Shown here one piece after another: positions 1-10,034 of a DNA stretch of 36,598 bases (position 1 is its first letter; each line of letters opens with the position of its first letter). The translations under genes and the position numbers were made by a program. The stretch is taken from contig JACRDU010000035.1 of the NCBI GenBank assembly GCA_016218495.1, forward strand, positions 1-36,598, read 5' to 3'. The notes under the pieces are model-generated. The model did no database searches. It had not been told where the DNA came from and saw only the letters and a program-made list of their open reading frames with translations. The stretch comes from Elusimicrobiota bacterium. GTDB taxonomy: Bacteria; Elusimicrobiota; Elusimicrobia; UBA1565.

Positions 1-479
1 CCCGAGGCGTCCACCTTCACGGCCGCCCCGACGGCCGCGTCGAGCGCGCCGGCCGCCGCCCACGCCGGGGAAGCCTCGGCTCGGGCGCCTTTGCCGTCGC
101 GCCGCCAGAGCTGCAGATAGTTCTCCTCGCGCGGCGAGGGCACGACGAGGGCATAACGCCCCTGCGCCTTATCTGCCAGCGCGGGAGCGCAGGCCTCGAA
201 GCGGGTCAGGCCGACGGCCGGGATGCCCCGGCTCCGGGCCAGCATGTCGCAGAAGGTGACGCCGAGCCTCACGGCGGTGAAGCGCCCGGGGCCCACGACG
301 CAGGCCACCCCGCCCAGGTCGCCCAGCTTCTTCCCGGCCTTCTTGAGGAGGGCTTCCAGCGCCGGCCAGAGGACGGCCTCCGCCGAACGCGCCCTGCGGC
401 GCAGCGCCCAGACGCGCGACCCGTCGCCCAGCGCCAGGGATACGCCTTCGCCCGCCGTGTCCACGCCGAGGATGAGCAC
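1..479 (-). CDS. tsaB: TsaB, t6A tRNA-modification protein (3' part lies outside the window)
   Basis: TsaB is the ASKHA-fold partner of TsaD and TsaE in making N6-threonylcarbamoyl-adenosine at A37 of ANN-decoding tRNAs in the cytoplasm. The minus-strand reading frame starts LILGVDTAGEGVSLALGDG, the usual TsaB opening, and continues with VVGPGRFTAVRLGV (the GPGSFTGLR-like signature) around residue 65 and VGLTRFEA further on. About 159 codons are present, so the C-terminal third or so is missing. The start is a GTG at 479; an in-frame TAG lies two codons upstream, so no earlier start exists. There is no clear Shine-Dalgarno, and the gene begins 7 nt after the stop of the Fic gene. It belongs to the same operon as tsaE, from which the inserted mobile-mystery pair now separates it. 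Confidence 0.9.
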   Translation of the reverse strand, partial: MLILGVDTAGEGVSLALGDGSRVWALRRRARSAEAVLWPALEALLKKAGKKLGDLGGVACVVGPGRFTAVRLGVTFCDMLARSRGIPAVGLTRFEACAPALADKAQGRYALVVPSPREENYLQLWRRDGKGARAEASPAWAAAGALDAAVGAAVKVDAS

Positions 480-486
480 GGGCTAT

Positions 487-1098
487 TTAACCAGTTTGAG
501 GAAGGAACCGGACCGTGTACGCTACCAACGGCCCGAAATCGCCGCCATCGGCTCGGCGCAGCGCCTCAAGATACGCCGTGCGTGCCTCCCCGGCGCCGCT
601 CATCGCTCCGCTCGGCCAGACCGGCAGCGGGTGCCCCTTTACGAAGAGATAGATGTCCGCCATCAGCCGGGCGTGCCGGCCGTTGCCGTTGGAGAACGGA
701 TGGATCCAGGCAAGCCTGTGGTGCAGGCGGGCGGCACGCTCGAGGATCTGCAGGGCGTCGTGCTCTTGCGCGTCCCAGAAGGCGACGTCTCGGCAGAGCT
801 TCTCCACCTCCTCGCGGATCAGGGACGCATCAATCCCGATCGTGAGCGCGCTGTCCCGATAACGGCCCGCCCAGTCCCAGACGCCGTCGAACATGTCCCG
901 GTGCACGCGACGGACGTATTCCTCGCGCAGCCAGGCGGGGGCGCGCCGTTTGCCGCTGCGCAGATGCTTGTTGACCGCCGCGAGGATATTCTCGGTCTCC
1001 GCCGCGTTCAAGTCCCCATAGGTGAGGACGCCGTCGAGCAGCAGGCCGGAGGCCTCCTCTATCGGAGTCGCGCCCTCCGGCACGTCGAAACGGACCAT
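487..1098 (-). CDS. Mobile mystery protein B, Fic/DOC-family protein
   Basis: A 203-residue Fic-fold protein. The Fic core motif HPFSNGNGRHAR lies near residues 137-148, with the upstream helix HRDMFDGVWDWAGRYR typical of this family. Classical Fic enzymes (HxFx[D/E]GNGR) transfer AMP or other nucleotides to a hydroxyl side chain. Here the metal-binding acid of the motif is Asn, so the chemistry may differ. Family knowledge: it is nearly always encoded directly after an HTH 'mystery protein A', as here, in a toxin-antitoxin-like pair found on mobile DNA. I start it at the ATG at 1098, which overlaps the upstream stop as TGATG and has GGAGGA just before it; a GTG at 1101 would add one residue. 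It lacks the long N-terminal inhibitory helix region of the other Fic protein in this window. Its target cannot be told from sequence. Confidence 0.87.
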   Translation of the reverse strand: MVRFDVPEGATPIEEASGLLLDGVLTYGDLNAAETENILAAVNKHLRSGKRRAPAWLREEYVRRVHRDMFDGVWDWAGRYRDSALTIGIDASLIREEVEKLCRDVAFWDAQEHDALQILERAARLHHRLAWIHPFSNGNGRHARLMADIYLFVKGHPLPVWPSGAMSGAGEARTAYLEALRRADGGDFGPLVAYTVRFLPQTG

Positions 1099-1565
1099 CA
1101 CTCCTCCCAGATTTCGGAGGAAGGTTCGCGAAGCATGCGTTCTTCCTCCGCCCTGATGAGGCGGTCGATCATCGCGGTTTCCGGGATCTGTTTCTCCAAC
1201 GCCATCGTACCCGCCACACGCGCCACCTTCTTGCGCGCGGCCATCGCGATGCGCTCCGCCACGATGGCTGAAGGCGTTTTCGGGAAACGAGGGACGACCA
1301 GCAAGCCCCCCCCCAGCGCATTGAATATCTTGCGCAGGGTTTTCACCTTCAAGTCCACTTTTCCCATCTCGATGACCGCCACATGGGATTGCGGCAAGCC
1401 CGCGCGCCGGGCAAGTTGGGCCTGGGTCATGCGCAACGCATGGCGGAGCAGGCGTATGAGTGCTGAAATCTCAAAATTCTCTATATTTTCAGGCGCTTTT
1501 TTACCGTAAGAAACGATTTTCTCTAAGAGGAGCTCGCTGGAAACGGGCAATCGATTTCTTTTCAT
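1098..1565 (-). CDS. Mobile mystery protein A, HTH regulator paired with the Fic gene
   Basis: A 155-residue protein with an Xre/Cro-type helix-turn-helix at about residues 40-75 (MTQAQLARRAGLPQSHVAVI, then GKVDLKVKTLRKIFNALGG). The C-terminal signature ARKKVARVAGTMALEKQ is diagnostic of mobile mystery protein A. By family knowledge it is the presumed antidote and autorepressor for the Fic partner; by inference it binds the 12-bp inverted repeat over its own promoter. A GTG at 1589 would give 163 residues, but the promoter's predicted transcription start (about 1586) lies downstream of that GTG. The ATG at 1565, preceded by AGCAGG, is therefore the better start. The gene and its upstream region are visibly more AT-rich than tsaE or tsaB, fitting horizontal arrival. 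Confidence 0.87.
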   Translation of the reverse strand: MKRNRLPVSSELLLEKIVSYGKKAPENIENFEISALIRLLRHALRMTQAQLARRAGLPQSHVAVIEMGKVDLKVKTLRKIFNALGGGLLVVPRFPKTPSAIVAERIAMAARKKVARVAGTMALEKQIPETAMIDRLIRAEEERMLREPSSEIWEE

Positions 1566-1592
1566 CTGGGGCCTGCTGCCAAGCGACACCTT

Positions 1593-1621
1593 ATTTTAAT
1601 ATGTCAAACAATATTTGTCAA
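1593..1621 (-). promoter_or_regulatory. Near-consensus sigma-70 promoter of the mystery A/B pair
   Basis: On the minus strand, TTGACA (1621-1616), a 17-nt spacer and TAAAAT (1598-1593) form an almost perfect housekeeping promoter. Predicted transcription starts near 1586, giving a leader of about 20 nt before the ATG at 1565. It lies in a strongly AT-rich patch unlike the rest of the operon, so it probably came in with the cassette. Confidence 0.75.
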
Positions 1622-1647
1622 TACATATAAAATCGTGTTTGACATAT
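1599..1647. promoter_or_regulatory. 12-bp inverted repeat, probable operator of mystery protein A
   Basis: ATATGTCAAACA at 1599-1610 and its exact reverse complement TGTTTGACATAT at 1636-1647 face each other across 25 bp. A third partial copy of the half-site, TGTCAA, at 1616-1621 is the -35 box itself. The left arm fills most of the -10/-35 spacer, so a protein bound here would block the promoter. Autoregulation by the HTH protein is the inferred role. Confidence 0.6.
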
Positions 1648-1661
1648 ATTATTGCCACGGC

Positions 1662-2117
1662 TCACCGCAGCCTGGCTAGCAGCGCCGCCGCGCGGGGACC
1701 ATGGGCCCGGGCGCTCAGGCTGCGCCCGTCGGGACGGTGTCCGAGGACGACGTCGAGGCGGTCCGACGGCAGCAGGGCGCCCGCGTTCTCGGCCCACTCG
1801 ACGACGCAGACGGCCGCTTCGTCGGCGAAGTAATCCTCCAGGGCCAGGCCGGGAAGGTCCTCGGGGCCGGCGCGGTAGAGGTCCATGTGGTAGACCGGCG
1901 GGACCAGCCGCCGGTATTCGTTGACCATGGCGAAGGTCGGGCTGGGCACGGCCCCGCGATGTCCCAGGGCGCGAATGACGCCGCCCGCCAGCGTGGTCTT
2001 GCCCGCGCCGAGCGGGCCGTGCAGGGCGACCGTCATCGGGGCGCGCAGGGCCCTTCCCAGGCGGGAGGCGAAGGCCAGCGTCGCCGCCTCATCGGGCAGG
2101 GTCAGATGGACCGTCAT
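1662..2117 (-). CDS. tsaE: TsaE, ATPase of the t6A tRNA-modification complex
   Basis: A 151-residue P-loop protein, normal length for TsaE. The Walker A motif is GPLGAGKTT (about residues 34-42), followed by PSPTFAMVNEY and the conserved YHMDLYR segment, with VVEWAEN near residue 106 as the C-terminal TsaE signature. It binds TsaB-TsaD and hydrolyses ATP to reset the threonylcarbamoyl transferase after each cycle. The ATG at 2117 follows the nnrD stop by 6 nt, so it is co-transcribed. In many bacteria tsaE is directly followed by tsaB; here about 1.2 kb of foreign DNA lies between them. Confidence 0.93.
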   Translation of the reverse strand: MTVHLTLPDEAATLAFASRLGRALRAPMTVALHGPLGAGKTTLAGGVIRALGHRGAVPSPTFAMVNEYRRLVPPVYHMDLYRAGPEDLPGLALEDYFADEAAVCVVEWAENAGALLPSDRLDVVLGHRPDGRSLSARAHGPRAAALLARLR

Positions 2118-2123
2118 GGGCCG

Positions 2124-3032
2124 CTACGCCCCCAGGCGGCGGAAGGCCTGAGGCAGGGATTCGAGCACGTCCGAGGCCAGCAGGCAGCGCGTGGTCCAGC
2201 GCTTGACGGCCTCGTCGGCGGCATAGCCGTGCAGATAGGCGCCCAGACAGGCCGCCTCGAAGCCGGAGTCCTGCGCGTCGACGGCCAGGCGCTGGGACCA
2301 CAGCCCCGTGATGAGGCCGGTCAGCAGGTCGCCGGTCCCCCCCTTGGCCAACCCCTCGTTGCCCGTGGGGTTGAGCCAGGCGCGCGCGCCGTCGGTGACG
2401 ACGGTCTTGCGCCCCTTGAGCAGGCAGACTCCGCCCAGCTCGCCGACCAGCTCCCGCGCCGAGCCGGAGCGGTCGGCCTCGACCTTCTCCACCTTGGTCT
2501 TGAGGAGCCGGGCCGCCTCGCCCGGGTGCGGCGTGAAGAGCACCGGGGCCTGGCGGGTCTTGAGGAGGGTCCGGACCTCCGCGCGCGGGTGGAGCGCCAG
2601 GAGGTTCAGCGCGTCGGCGTCCAGGACGGCAGGGACCTTGATGCTGGCCAATACGCCCAGCACGGCGCGCCCGGTCTCCTGGGTGGCTCCCAGCCCGGGA
2701 CCCATGGCGACGGCGGTGAAGCCGCGCTTCTCGTGGGCGGAGAGCAGGAGGGCGACGGCGTCGGCGCGCAGCGACCCGACCGAGGTCTCCGGGAGCCCCA
2801 AGGTCATGGCCTCCGGGAACAGCCCGGCGACCACATGCTGCTGGGAGGACGGCACCGCCACGGTGACGAGGCCGGCCCCGGCGCGCAGCACGCCGCGCGC
2901 GCACAGGACGGCCGCCCCGGTCATCCCGCGCGAACCGGCCACGACCAGGGCGTGGCCGAAGTCCCCCTTGTGCGAGTCCCGCGGCCTCTTCGGGAGCCAG
3001 CCGCGCAGCTCGGACATCGAGAAGTCGGTCAT
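2124..3032 (-). CDS. nnrD: ADP-dependent (S)-NAD(P)H-hydrate dehydratase
   Basis: A 302-residue ribokinase-fold enzyme (YjeF C-terminal/CARKD family) that dehydrates damaged NADHX and NADPHX back to NAD(P)H using ADP. Visible signatures: GDFGHALVVAGSRGMTGAA near residue 23, AMGPGLG, LDADALN, FTPHPGEAARL, LLKG and the C-terminal NPTGNEGLAKGGTGDLLTG loop. The YjeF N-terminal epimerase domain (NnrE) of the common fused form is absent, so this is the stand-alone dehydratase. The ATG at 3032 overlaps the acpS stop (ATGA). A longer open frame runs upstream to 3239, but that is acpS sequence read in another frame. Confidence 0.92.
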   Translation of the reverse strand: MTDFSMSELRGWLPKRPRDSHKGDFGHALVVAGSRGMTGAAVLCARGVLRAGAGLVTVAVPSSQQHVVAGLFPEAMTLGLPETSVGSLRADAVALLLSAHEKRGFTAVAMGPGLGATQETGRAVLGVLASIKVPAVLDADALNLLALHPRAEVRTLLKTRQAPVLFTPHPGEAARLLKTKVEKVEADRSGSARELVGELGGVCLLKGRKTVVTDGARAWLNPTGNEGLAKGGTGDLLTGLITGLWSQRLAVDAQDSGFEAACLGAYLHGYAADEAVKRWTTRCLLASDVLESLPQAFRRLGA

Positions 3033-3358
3033 TTCCAGCGCACCGCCACGGCGGCGGCGTAATGCTCGCTGTGCGTCAGGGAGAGGGCGATGCCCGGCGC
3101 GGGCTTGCCCGACACGATGGCCGACGGACGGCCCGTCGCGTCGCGCGCGACGGAGATGTCCGGCAGGGTCACTCCCGCCATGCCCAGGGCCTTGAAGATG
3201 GCCTCCTTCGCGGCGAAGCGCACGGCGAAGTGCTGCCACGGGCTCTTCTTGCCCATGCAGTAGCGGATTTCGGCCCGGGAGAAGACCCTCTTGAGGAAGC
3301 GGGGCGTGGAGAGGGCCGCCTTCTTGACCCGGGCGATTTCCACGATATCCAGGCCCAC
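3029..3358 (-). CDS. acpS: Holo-[acyl-carrier-protein] synthase
   Basis: AcpS transfers 4'-phosphopantetheine from CoA to the active serine of apo-ACP, using Mg2+. Motifs: GLDIVEIARV at the N-terminus (metal-binding Asp), FAVRFAAKEAIFKAL (catalytic FxxKEA-like segment) and IALSLTHSEHYAAAVAV (C-terminal SLTHS signature). I chose the GTG at 3358, just after the glmS stop at 3372, giving 109 residues that begin at the conserved GLDIVEI. An in-frame TTG at 3397, inside glmS, would add 13 residues with no family similarity. Neither has a clear ribosome site, so translation is probably coupled to glmS. Confidence 0.9.
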   Translation of the reverse strand: MGLDIVEIARVKKAALSTPRFLKRVFSRAEIRYCMGKKSPWQHFAVRFAAKEAIFKALGMAGVTLPDISVARDATGRPSAIVSGKPAPGIALSLTHSEHYAAAVAVRWK

Positions 3359-3371
3359 CGAAGGGCCGGGC

Positions 3372-5249
<1,878 letters not shown>

Positions 5250-5259
5250 GGGAGGCTCC

Positions 5260-5991
5260 CTACGGCTGCTGCTGTATGAGGCGCTTCATCTCCGCCACGG
5301 CCGGCTTGAGCCCCATGAAGATCGAGCGGGAGATGATGGCGAAGCCGATGTTGAGGCAGCGCATCCCCGCGATCTGGGCGACCGGCACGACGTTGGAGTA
5401 GTCGAGGGCGTGGCCCGCATGGAGCTCGAGCTTGAGCTCGTGGGCGAGATAGCCCGCCAGCTCCAGCCTCTCGAGCTCGGTGCCCTGCGTGCGCCGGCCG
5501 GTCGAGCGCGCGTACTCCGCGGTGCAAAGCTCGACCGCGTCGGCGCCCAGGTTGTGGGCCATGCGCACGGCCACGGCCTCCGGGTCGACGAAGAGGCTCA
5601 CGCCGATGCCGGCGCCCTGGAGCTTCTTGATGGTCTTCCCGATCCCCGAGGGCTTCGAGCCTTTGAGGTCCAAGCCGCCCTCCGTGGTGACCTCGTCGGG
5701 GGTCTCGGGCACCAGGCAGACCCAGTCCGGCTTGACCGCCAGGGCGATCTTGACCATCTCCGGGCGGTCGGCCATCTCCACATGGAGCCCCGACTTGAGC
5801 ACCTTGCGCAGCGCGAGGAGGTCGCGGTCCTGGATGTGGCGCCGGTCCTGGCGCAGGTGGCAGACGATCAGGTCCGCCCCGGCCGAGCGGGCGACGCGCG
5901 CCGCGCTGACGGGATCGGGGTCCACCTCGCGGCGAGCCTGCCGCAGCGTGGCCACATGGTCGATGTTGACGCCCAATTTGACGTTCGGCAT
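5260..5991 (-). CDS. pdxJ: Pyridoxine 5'-phosphate synthase
   Basis: A 243-residue TIM-barrel enzyme that condenses 3-amino-2-oxopropyl phosphate with 1-deoxyxylulose-5-phosphate to pyridoxine phosphate, the last ring-forming step of the DXP-dependent vitamin B6 route. Signatures: VNIDHVATLRQARR at the N-terminus (phosphate and His/Arg active site), DPDPVSAA, HLRQDRRHIQDRD, VCLVPETPDEVTTEGG and HAGHALDYSNV near residue 197. The ATG at 5991 comes 1 nt after the glmM stop. pdxA, whose product feeds PdxJ, is at the other end of this window in a separate operon. Confidence 0.97.
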   Translation of the reverse strand: MPNVKLGVNIDHVATLRQARREVDPDPVSAARVARSAGADLIVCHLRQDRRHIQDRDLLALRKVLKSGLHVEMADRPEMVKIALAVKPDWVCLVPETPDEVTTEGGLDLKGSKPSGIGKTIKKLQGAGIGVSLFVDPEAVAVRMAHNLGADAVELCTAEYARSTGRRTQGTELERLELAGYLAHELKLELHAGHALDYSNVVPVAQIAGMRCLNIGFAIISRSIFMGLKPAVAEMKRLIQQQP

Positions 5992-5992
5992 G

Positions 5993-7339
5993 TTAGATCC
6001 CCTCGGCCTCGCGCTTGAACACCTCCGCGAGGCGGCTCGAAAGCGACCGGGTCAGCTTCTGGTCCTTGGCTTCGACCAGGATGCGCAAGAGCGGCTCGGT
6101 CCCCGAATATCTTACGAAAACGCGGCCCGAATCCCTCAGCGACCGCTGCGCCCTCTCCAGCTCGGACTGGAAGCCGGCCAGGTCCTCCAGCGGCACCCGA
6201 CGGGCGACCCGGACGTTGGTCAGGACCTGCGGGAAGACCTTGTAGAGGCGCCGCACCGCGGAGAGCTTGCCGCCCCGGACCCGCCAGGCGGCCAAGGTCT
6301 GCAGGGCGGTCAGCAGGCCGTCGCCGGTCGGGGCGAAGCGCCGGAACACGACATGCCCGGAATTCTCGCCGCCCAAGGCCAGGTCGTAGCGGTCCAGGGC
6401 CTCTGTGACGTTGCGGTCGCCGACCGGCACCTGGACCGAGGAGATGCCGCGCCCGCGCAGGAACTCCACCAGCCCTAGGTTCGACATCACGGTCACGACG
6501 ACGCCGTCGCCGCGCAGCAGGCCTTCGTCCTTGAGATGGATGGCCGAGAGCGCGATCAGGGAGTCGCCGTCGAGCAGGCGGCCAACCTCGTCGGAGAGCA
6601 CGCAGCGGTCCGCGTCGCCGTCGACGGCGATGCCGCAGTCGGCCCCGCGCCGGACGACCTCGCGGCGCAGCGCCCCGGTCTCCATCGCGCCGCAGGCCCG
6701 GTTGATGTTGCCGCCGTCGGGCCGGCAGCCGATGACCGCCACCTCGCAGCCCAGGCTGCGCAGCAGGTCCGGGCCGATGCGCGACGCCGCGCCGTTGGCC
6801 CCGTCGAAGACGACCTTGAGGCCCGAGAGGTCCTCGTGCGGAGGGACGGTGGAGCGGACGAAGTCCGAGTATTCGCGCGCCCCCGCCGGGTCCTTCTCGG
6901 CGCGCGCGCCCCGCGGCCCGGGGTCGGCCGTCCGGGGCAGACGCTTCTCGAGCTCCGCTTCGAACTCCGGGGTCGCCTTGCGCCCGCAGTCCGAGAAGAA
7001 CTTTATGCCGTTGAACTCCGGGGGGTTGTGGCTGGCCGAGACCACGACGCCGCACAGGGCCCCGCGCCGGGGAGTCAGGTAGGAGACGGCCGGAGTCGGG
7101 ACGACCCCCAGGTCGACGGTCCGGACCCCGGCCGCGGCGAAGCCGTCGGTCAGCGCCCGGGCGAGGCCGGGGCCGGAGGAGCGGGTATCGCGTCCGAGCA
7201 ATACGAAGGGCGTGCGCCGCTCGCGGCGGGACAAGAGCAGGGTTCCGGCCAACCGGGCGAGCCGCCGCACGGTGGGGGCCGTCAGCGGCTCGGTCCCCGG
7301 GATGCCGCGCACCCCGTCGGTGCCGAAGAGGTGGCTCAC
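5993..7339 (-). CDS. glmM: Phosphoglucosamine mutase
   Basis: A 448-residue alpha-D-phosphohexomutase that converts glucosamine-6-phosphate from GlmS to glucosamine-1-phosphate. It starts LFGTDGVRG (sugar-binding signature), has the phosphoserine loop VVSASHNPPEFNGIKFF near residue 100, the metal-binding DGDADRC near 245, the GENSGH sugar loop and the C-terminal phosphate loop RYSGTEPLLRI. Length and motif order are normal. The start is a GTG at 7339 that overlaps the folP stop as GTGA, so translation is likely coupled. Confidence 0.97.
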   Translation of the reverse strand: MSHLFGTDGVRGIPGTEPLTAPTVRRLARLAGTLLLSRRERRTPFVLLGRDTRSSGPGLARALTDGFAAAGVRTVDLGVVPTPAVSYLTPRRGALCGVVVSASHNPPEFNGIKFFSDCGRKATPEFEAELEKRLPRTADPGPRGARAEKDPAGAREYSDFVRSTVPPHEDLSGLKVVFDGANGAASRIGPDLLRSLGCEVAVIGCRPDGGNINRACGAMETGALRREVVRRGADCGIAVDGDADRCVLSDEVGRLLDGDSLIALSAIHLKDEGLLRGDGVVVTVMSNLGLVEFLRGRGISSVQVPVGDRNVTEALDRYDLALGGENSGHVVFRRFAPTGDGLLTALQTLAAWRVRGGKLSAVRRLYKVFPQVLTNVRVARRVPLEDLAGFQSELERAQRSLRDSGRVFVRYSGTEPLLRILVEAKDQKLTRSLSSRLAEVFKREAEGI

Positions 7340-8190
7340 GCCATCCGTCCCCAGGCGTCGAGCGCCCGGACCGTGGCCCGCACGTCATGGACCCGCACGC
7401 AGGCCACGCCGGCCTGGGCGGCGCGGCAGGCGGCCGCCAGCGAGGCCTCGAGGCGGTCCTCGGCGGGCAGAGGGGCCTCCTCGGAGCCGAGGATCTTCCC
7501 CAAGAACGACTTGCGCGACGCGCCGACCAGGACCGGCGCCAGGCCGGCGAGGTCCGAGAGGCCGCGCATCAGCTCGATGTTGTGGGCGACGGTCTTGCCG
7601 AACCCGAGGCCGGGGTCCACCCAGGCCGCGGAGGCCTCGCCGCCCGCGGCACGGAACGCCTCGAGCCGCCCGGCGAGGAAGGCCTGGACCTCCTCGGAGA
7701 CGTCGGTATAGCGAGGCTGCTCCTGCATGGTCTTCGGGCTCTCTCCCAGCATGTGCATCAGGACCACCAGCGGGAAGCGGACGGCGGCGTCCAGCATCCC
7801 GGGGCCGCGCAGGGCCAGCACGTCGTTGAGGACGCGCGCGCCGGCGTCATGGGCCCGGCGGGCCGTCTCGGCCTTGGAGGTGTCCACGGAGACCGGGACG
7901 CTCAGGCGCCGCGCCAGCTCCGACACGACGGGCAGGACCCGGCCCGCCTCGACCTCGGCCGAGACGGGGGCAGAGCCCGGGCGCGTCGATTCCCCGCCGA
8001 CGTCCACCAGGTCCGCCCCCTCCTCGGCCAGCCGCAGCCCCAGGGCCACGGCGTCCTCGGAGGCTGCTCGGCTGGGGGCGAAGAAGGAGTCCGCGGTGAC
8101 GTTGACGATGCCCATCACCAGGGGACGGCCGAGCCGGCGCCGGCGCTGCAGGAGCGCTGGACCCAGCTCGGCGGTCGGGGTGGCGGGCAT
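7336..8190 (-). CDS. folP: Dihydropteroate synthase
   Basis: A 284-residue TIM-barrel enzyme joining p-aminobenzoate to 6-hydroxymethyl-dihydropterin pyrophosphate in folate synthesis; the sulfonamide target. Motifs in order: VMGIVNVTADSFF, DVGGESTRPGS, VSVDTSKAETA, VLNDV, MHMLGESPKTMQ, WVDPGLGFGKT, VGASRKSFLGK and VRVHDV. The start is the ATG at 8190, overlapping the ftsH stop as TGATG; the open frame extends to 8337 only as a shadow of ftsH. The metal-loop segment reads VTADSFF where VTPDSFSD is common, a modest departure. Confidence 0.95.
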   Translation of the reverse strand: MPATPTAELGPALLQRRRRLGRPLVMGIVNVTADSFFAPSRAASEDAVALGLRLAEEGADLVDVGGESTRPGSAPVSAEVEAGRVLPVVSELARRLSVPVSVDTSKAETARRAHDAGARVLNDVLALRGPGMLDAAVRFPLVVLMHMLGESPKTMQEQPRYTDVSEEVQAFLAGRLEAFRAAGGEASAAWVDPGLGFGKTVAHNIELMRGLSDLAGLAPVLVGASRKSFLGKILGSEEAPLPAEDRLEASLAAACRAAQAGVACVRVHDVRATVRALDAWGRMA

Positions 8191-10019
8191 CAGGCCGAGG
8201 CTTTCTGCAGGGTCGCCTGGGAGAACAGGACGTCGAGCTCCTCGGCCTCGACCACTTCCTTCTCCAGGAGCCGCGTGGCTATCGACTCGAGCAGGGCCTT
8301 GTTCTTCGTCAGCAGGCCGCGGGTCTTCTGGTAGCACTCCTCGAGGATCCGCTTGATCTCGCCGTCGATCTCCTGCGCGGTCGAGTCGGAGTAGCCCGGG
8401 CCGCGCGCGATGTCGCGGCCCAAGAAGACCTCCCCCTCGTCCTTGCGGAAGGTGATGTGCCCGAGCTTCTCCGACATCCCGAACTCCGTGACCATCCGCC
8501 GCACGTACGCCGTCGCCTTGTTCAGGTCGTCGGTGGCGCCGGTGGTGATCTCGGAGAAGATCAGCTCCTCGGCGCAGCGCCCCCCGAGGAGGACGCAGAG
8601 GCGGTTGAGGATGTCGGTCCGCGAGGTCAGGTAGCGGTCTTCGGTCGGCAGCTGCAGGGTGTAGCCCAGCGCGGGGCCGCGCGGGATGATCGAGACCTTG
8701 TGGACCGGGTCCGTGCCGGGCAGCAGCTTCGCAATCAGGGTGTGGCCGGACTCGTGGTAGGCGACGATCTTCTTCTCCTTCTCGGAGATCATGCGGCTCT
8801 TGCGCGACGGGCCGGCCATCACGCGGTCGATGGCCTCCTCGAGCTCCAGCATGGCGACCGACTCCTTGTCGCGGCGGGCGGAGAGCAGGGCCGCCTCGTT
8901 GACCAGGTTCGCCAGGTCCGCCCCGACGAAGCCCGGGGTGCGCCGGGCCAGCACCATCAGGTCGACGGCCGGGTCGATCTTGACGCCCTTGGAGTGGATC
9001 TGCAGGATTTGCTCGCGCCCCCTTAGGTCCGGGGCCGACACGGGTATGTGGCGGTCGAAGCGCCCCGGCCGGAGCAGGGCGGGGTCGAGGACGTCGGGGC
9101 GGTTGGTGGCCGCGATCAGGATGACGCCCTCCTTGGTGTCGAAGCCGTCGAGCTCTATCAGAATCTGGTTCAGGGTCTGTTCGCGCTCGTCGTGGCCGCC
9201 GCCGATGCCGGCGAAGCGGGCGCGGCCGACGGCGTCGAGCTCATCGACGAAGATGACGGCCGGGGCGGCCTTCTTGGCCTGCTCGAAGAGGTCGCGCACG
9301 CGCGAGGCCCCCACGCCGACGAACATCTCGACGAACTCGGAGCCCGAGGCGGAGAAGAACGGGACCGAGGCCTCGCCCGCCACCGCCTTGGCCAGCAGGG
9401 TCTTGCCGGTGCCGGGAGGCCCGAACAGCAGGACCCCCTTCGGGATGCGGCCGCCGAGCTTGGTGAACTTGGCCGGGTCCTTGAGGAAGGAGACGATCTC
9501 CTGGAGCTCCTCCTTGGCCTCGTCGCAGCCGGCGACGTCCACGAAGGTGATCTTCTTCTTCTTGTCGGGCTCGTTGCGCTTGGCGCGGGACTTGCCGAAG
9601 GAGAGGGCCTGCTTGCCCCCGACCTGCACCTGGCGGATGACGAAGATCCACCACAGGCCGAAGAACAGGACCACCCAGCCGAGGTTGATGACCACGGCGG
9701 TGATCCAGGACTTGTCCGGCTCTCCCTGATAGAGGGCGACCTTGGCGGAGGACATCTCCTTGACGAGGTCGGGGTCCGGCAGCGGGAAGGTCCGGAAGGC
9801 GACGAGCTTGCCGCCCTCGGCCCCGTAGCGGCCCCGGATGAGGTCGGGGCGCATGGTGACCTCGGTGACGGTGCCGCTCGTCAGCTTCTCCTTGAAGGTG
9901 GAGTAGGGGATCTCCTCCTCGTGCTGGACCGCCTTCATGTTCTGGAACGCCGCGAACAGGAGGGTCAGGCCGACGAGCCAGAAGACGAGCTGCTTGGCGC
10001 TGCGCTGAAGAGGATTCAA
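8190..10019 (-). CDS. ftsH: ATP-dependent zinc metalloprotease FtsH
   Basis: A 609-residue membrane AAA+ protease that degrades membrane and regulatory proteins. A transmembrane helix is at about residues 11-27 and a second at about 112-130 ([13 protein letters not shown]), with a small periplasmic domain between. The AAA module has Walker A GPPGTGKT, Walker [13 protein letters not shown], the pore loop [15 protein letters not shown] and the second region of homology [18 protein letters not shown]. The zinc site is HESGH with the distal acid in TTGATDDL. It starts [10 protein letters not shown]. In many bacteria hpt precedes and folP follows ftsH, exactly the order seen here. Confidence 0.97.
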   Translation of the reverse strand: MNPLQRSAKQLVFWLVGLTLLFAAFQNMKAVQHEEEIPYSTFKEKLTSGTVTEVTMRPDLIRGRYGAEGGKLVAFRTFPLPDPDLVKEMSSAKVALYQGEPDKSWITAVVINLGWVVLFFGLWWIFVIRQVQVGGKQALSFGKSRAKRNEPDKKKKITFVDVAGCDEAKEELQEIVSFLKDPAKFTKLGGRIPKGVLLFGPPGTGKTLLAKAVAGEASVPFFSASGSEFVEMFVGVGASRVRDLFEQAKKAAPAVIFVDELDAVGRARFAGIGGGHDEREQTLNQILIELDGFDTKEGVILIAATNRPDVLDPALLRPGRFDRHIPVSAPDLRGREQILQIHSKGVKIDPAVDLMVLARRTPGFVGADLANLVNEAALLSARRDKESVAMLELEEAIDRVMAGPSRKSRMISEKEKKIVAYHESGHTLIAKLLPGTDPVHKVSIIPRGPALGYTLQLPTEDRYLTSRTDILNRLCVLLGGRCAEELIFSEITTGATDDLNKATAYVRRMVTEFGMSEKLGHITFRKDEGEVFLGRDIARGPGYSDSTAQEIDGEIKRILEECYQKTRGLLTKNKALLESIATRLLEKEVVEAEELDVLFSQATLQKASA

Positions 10020-10034
10020 ATCGGTTCTCCTGGG

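Noticed and set aside
1701-3062. 453-codon plus-strand open frame opposite tsaE and nnrD
   Set aside because: The opposite strand encodes TsaE and NnrD with clear motifs, and this frame has only Gly/Arg/Gln-rich sequence with no recognisable domain.
5250-5259. glmS ribozyme upstream of glmS
   Set aside because: Only 10 nt separate the pdxJ stop from the glmS start, so there is no space for the ribozyme core.
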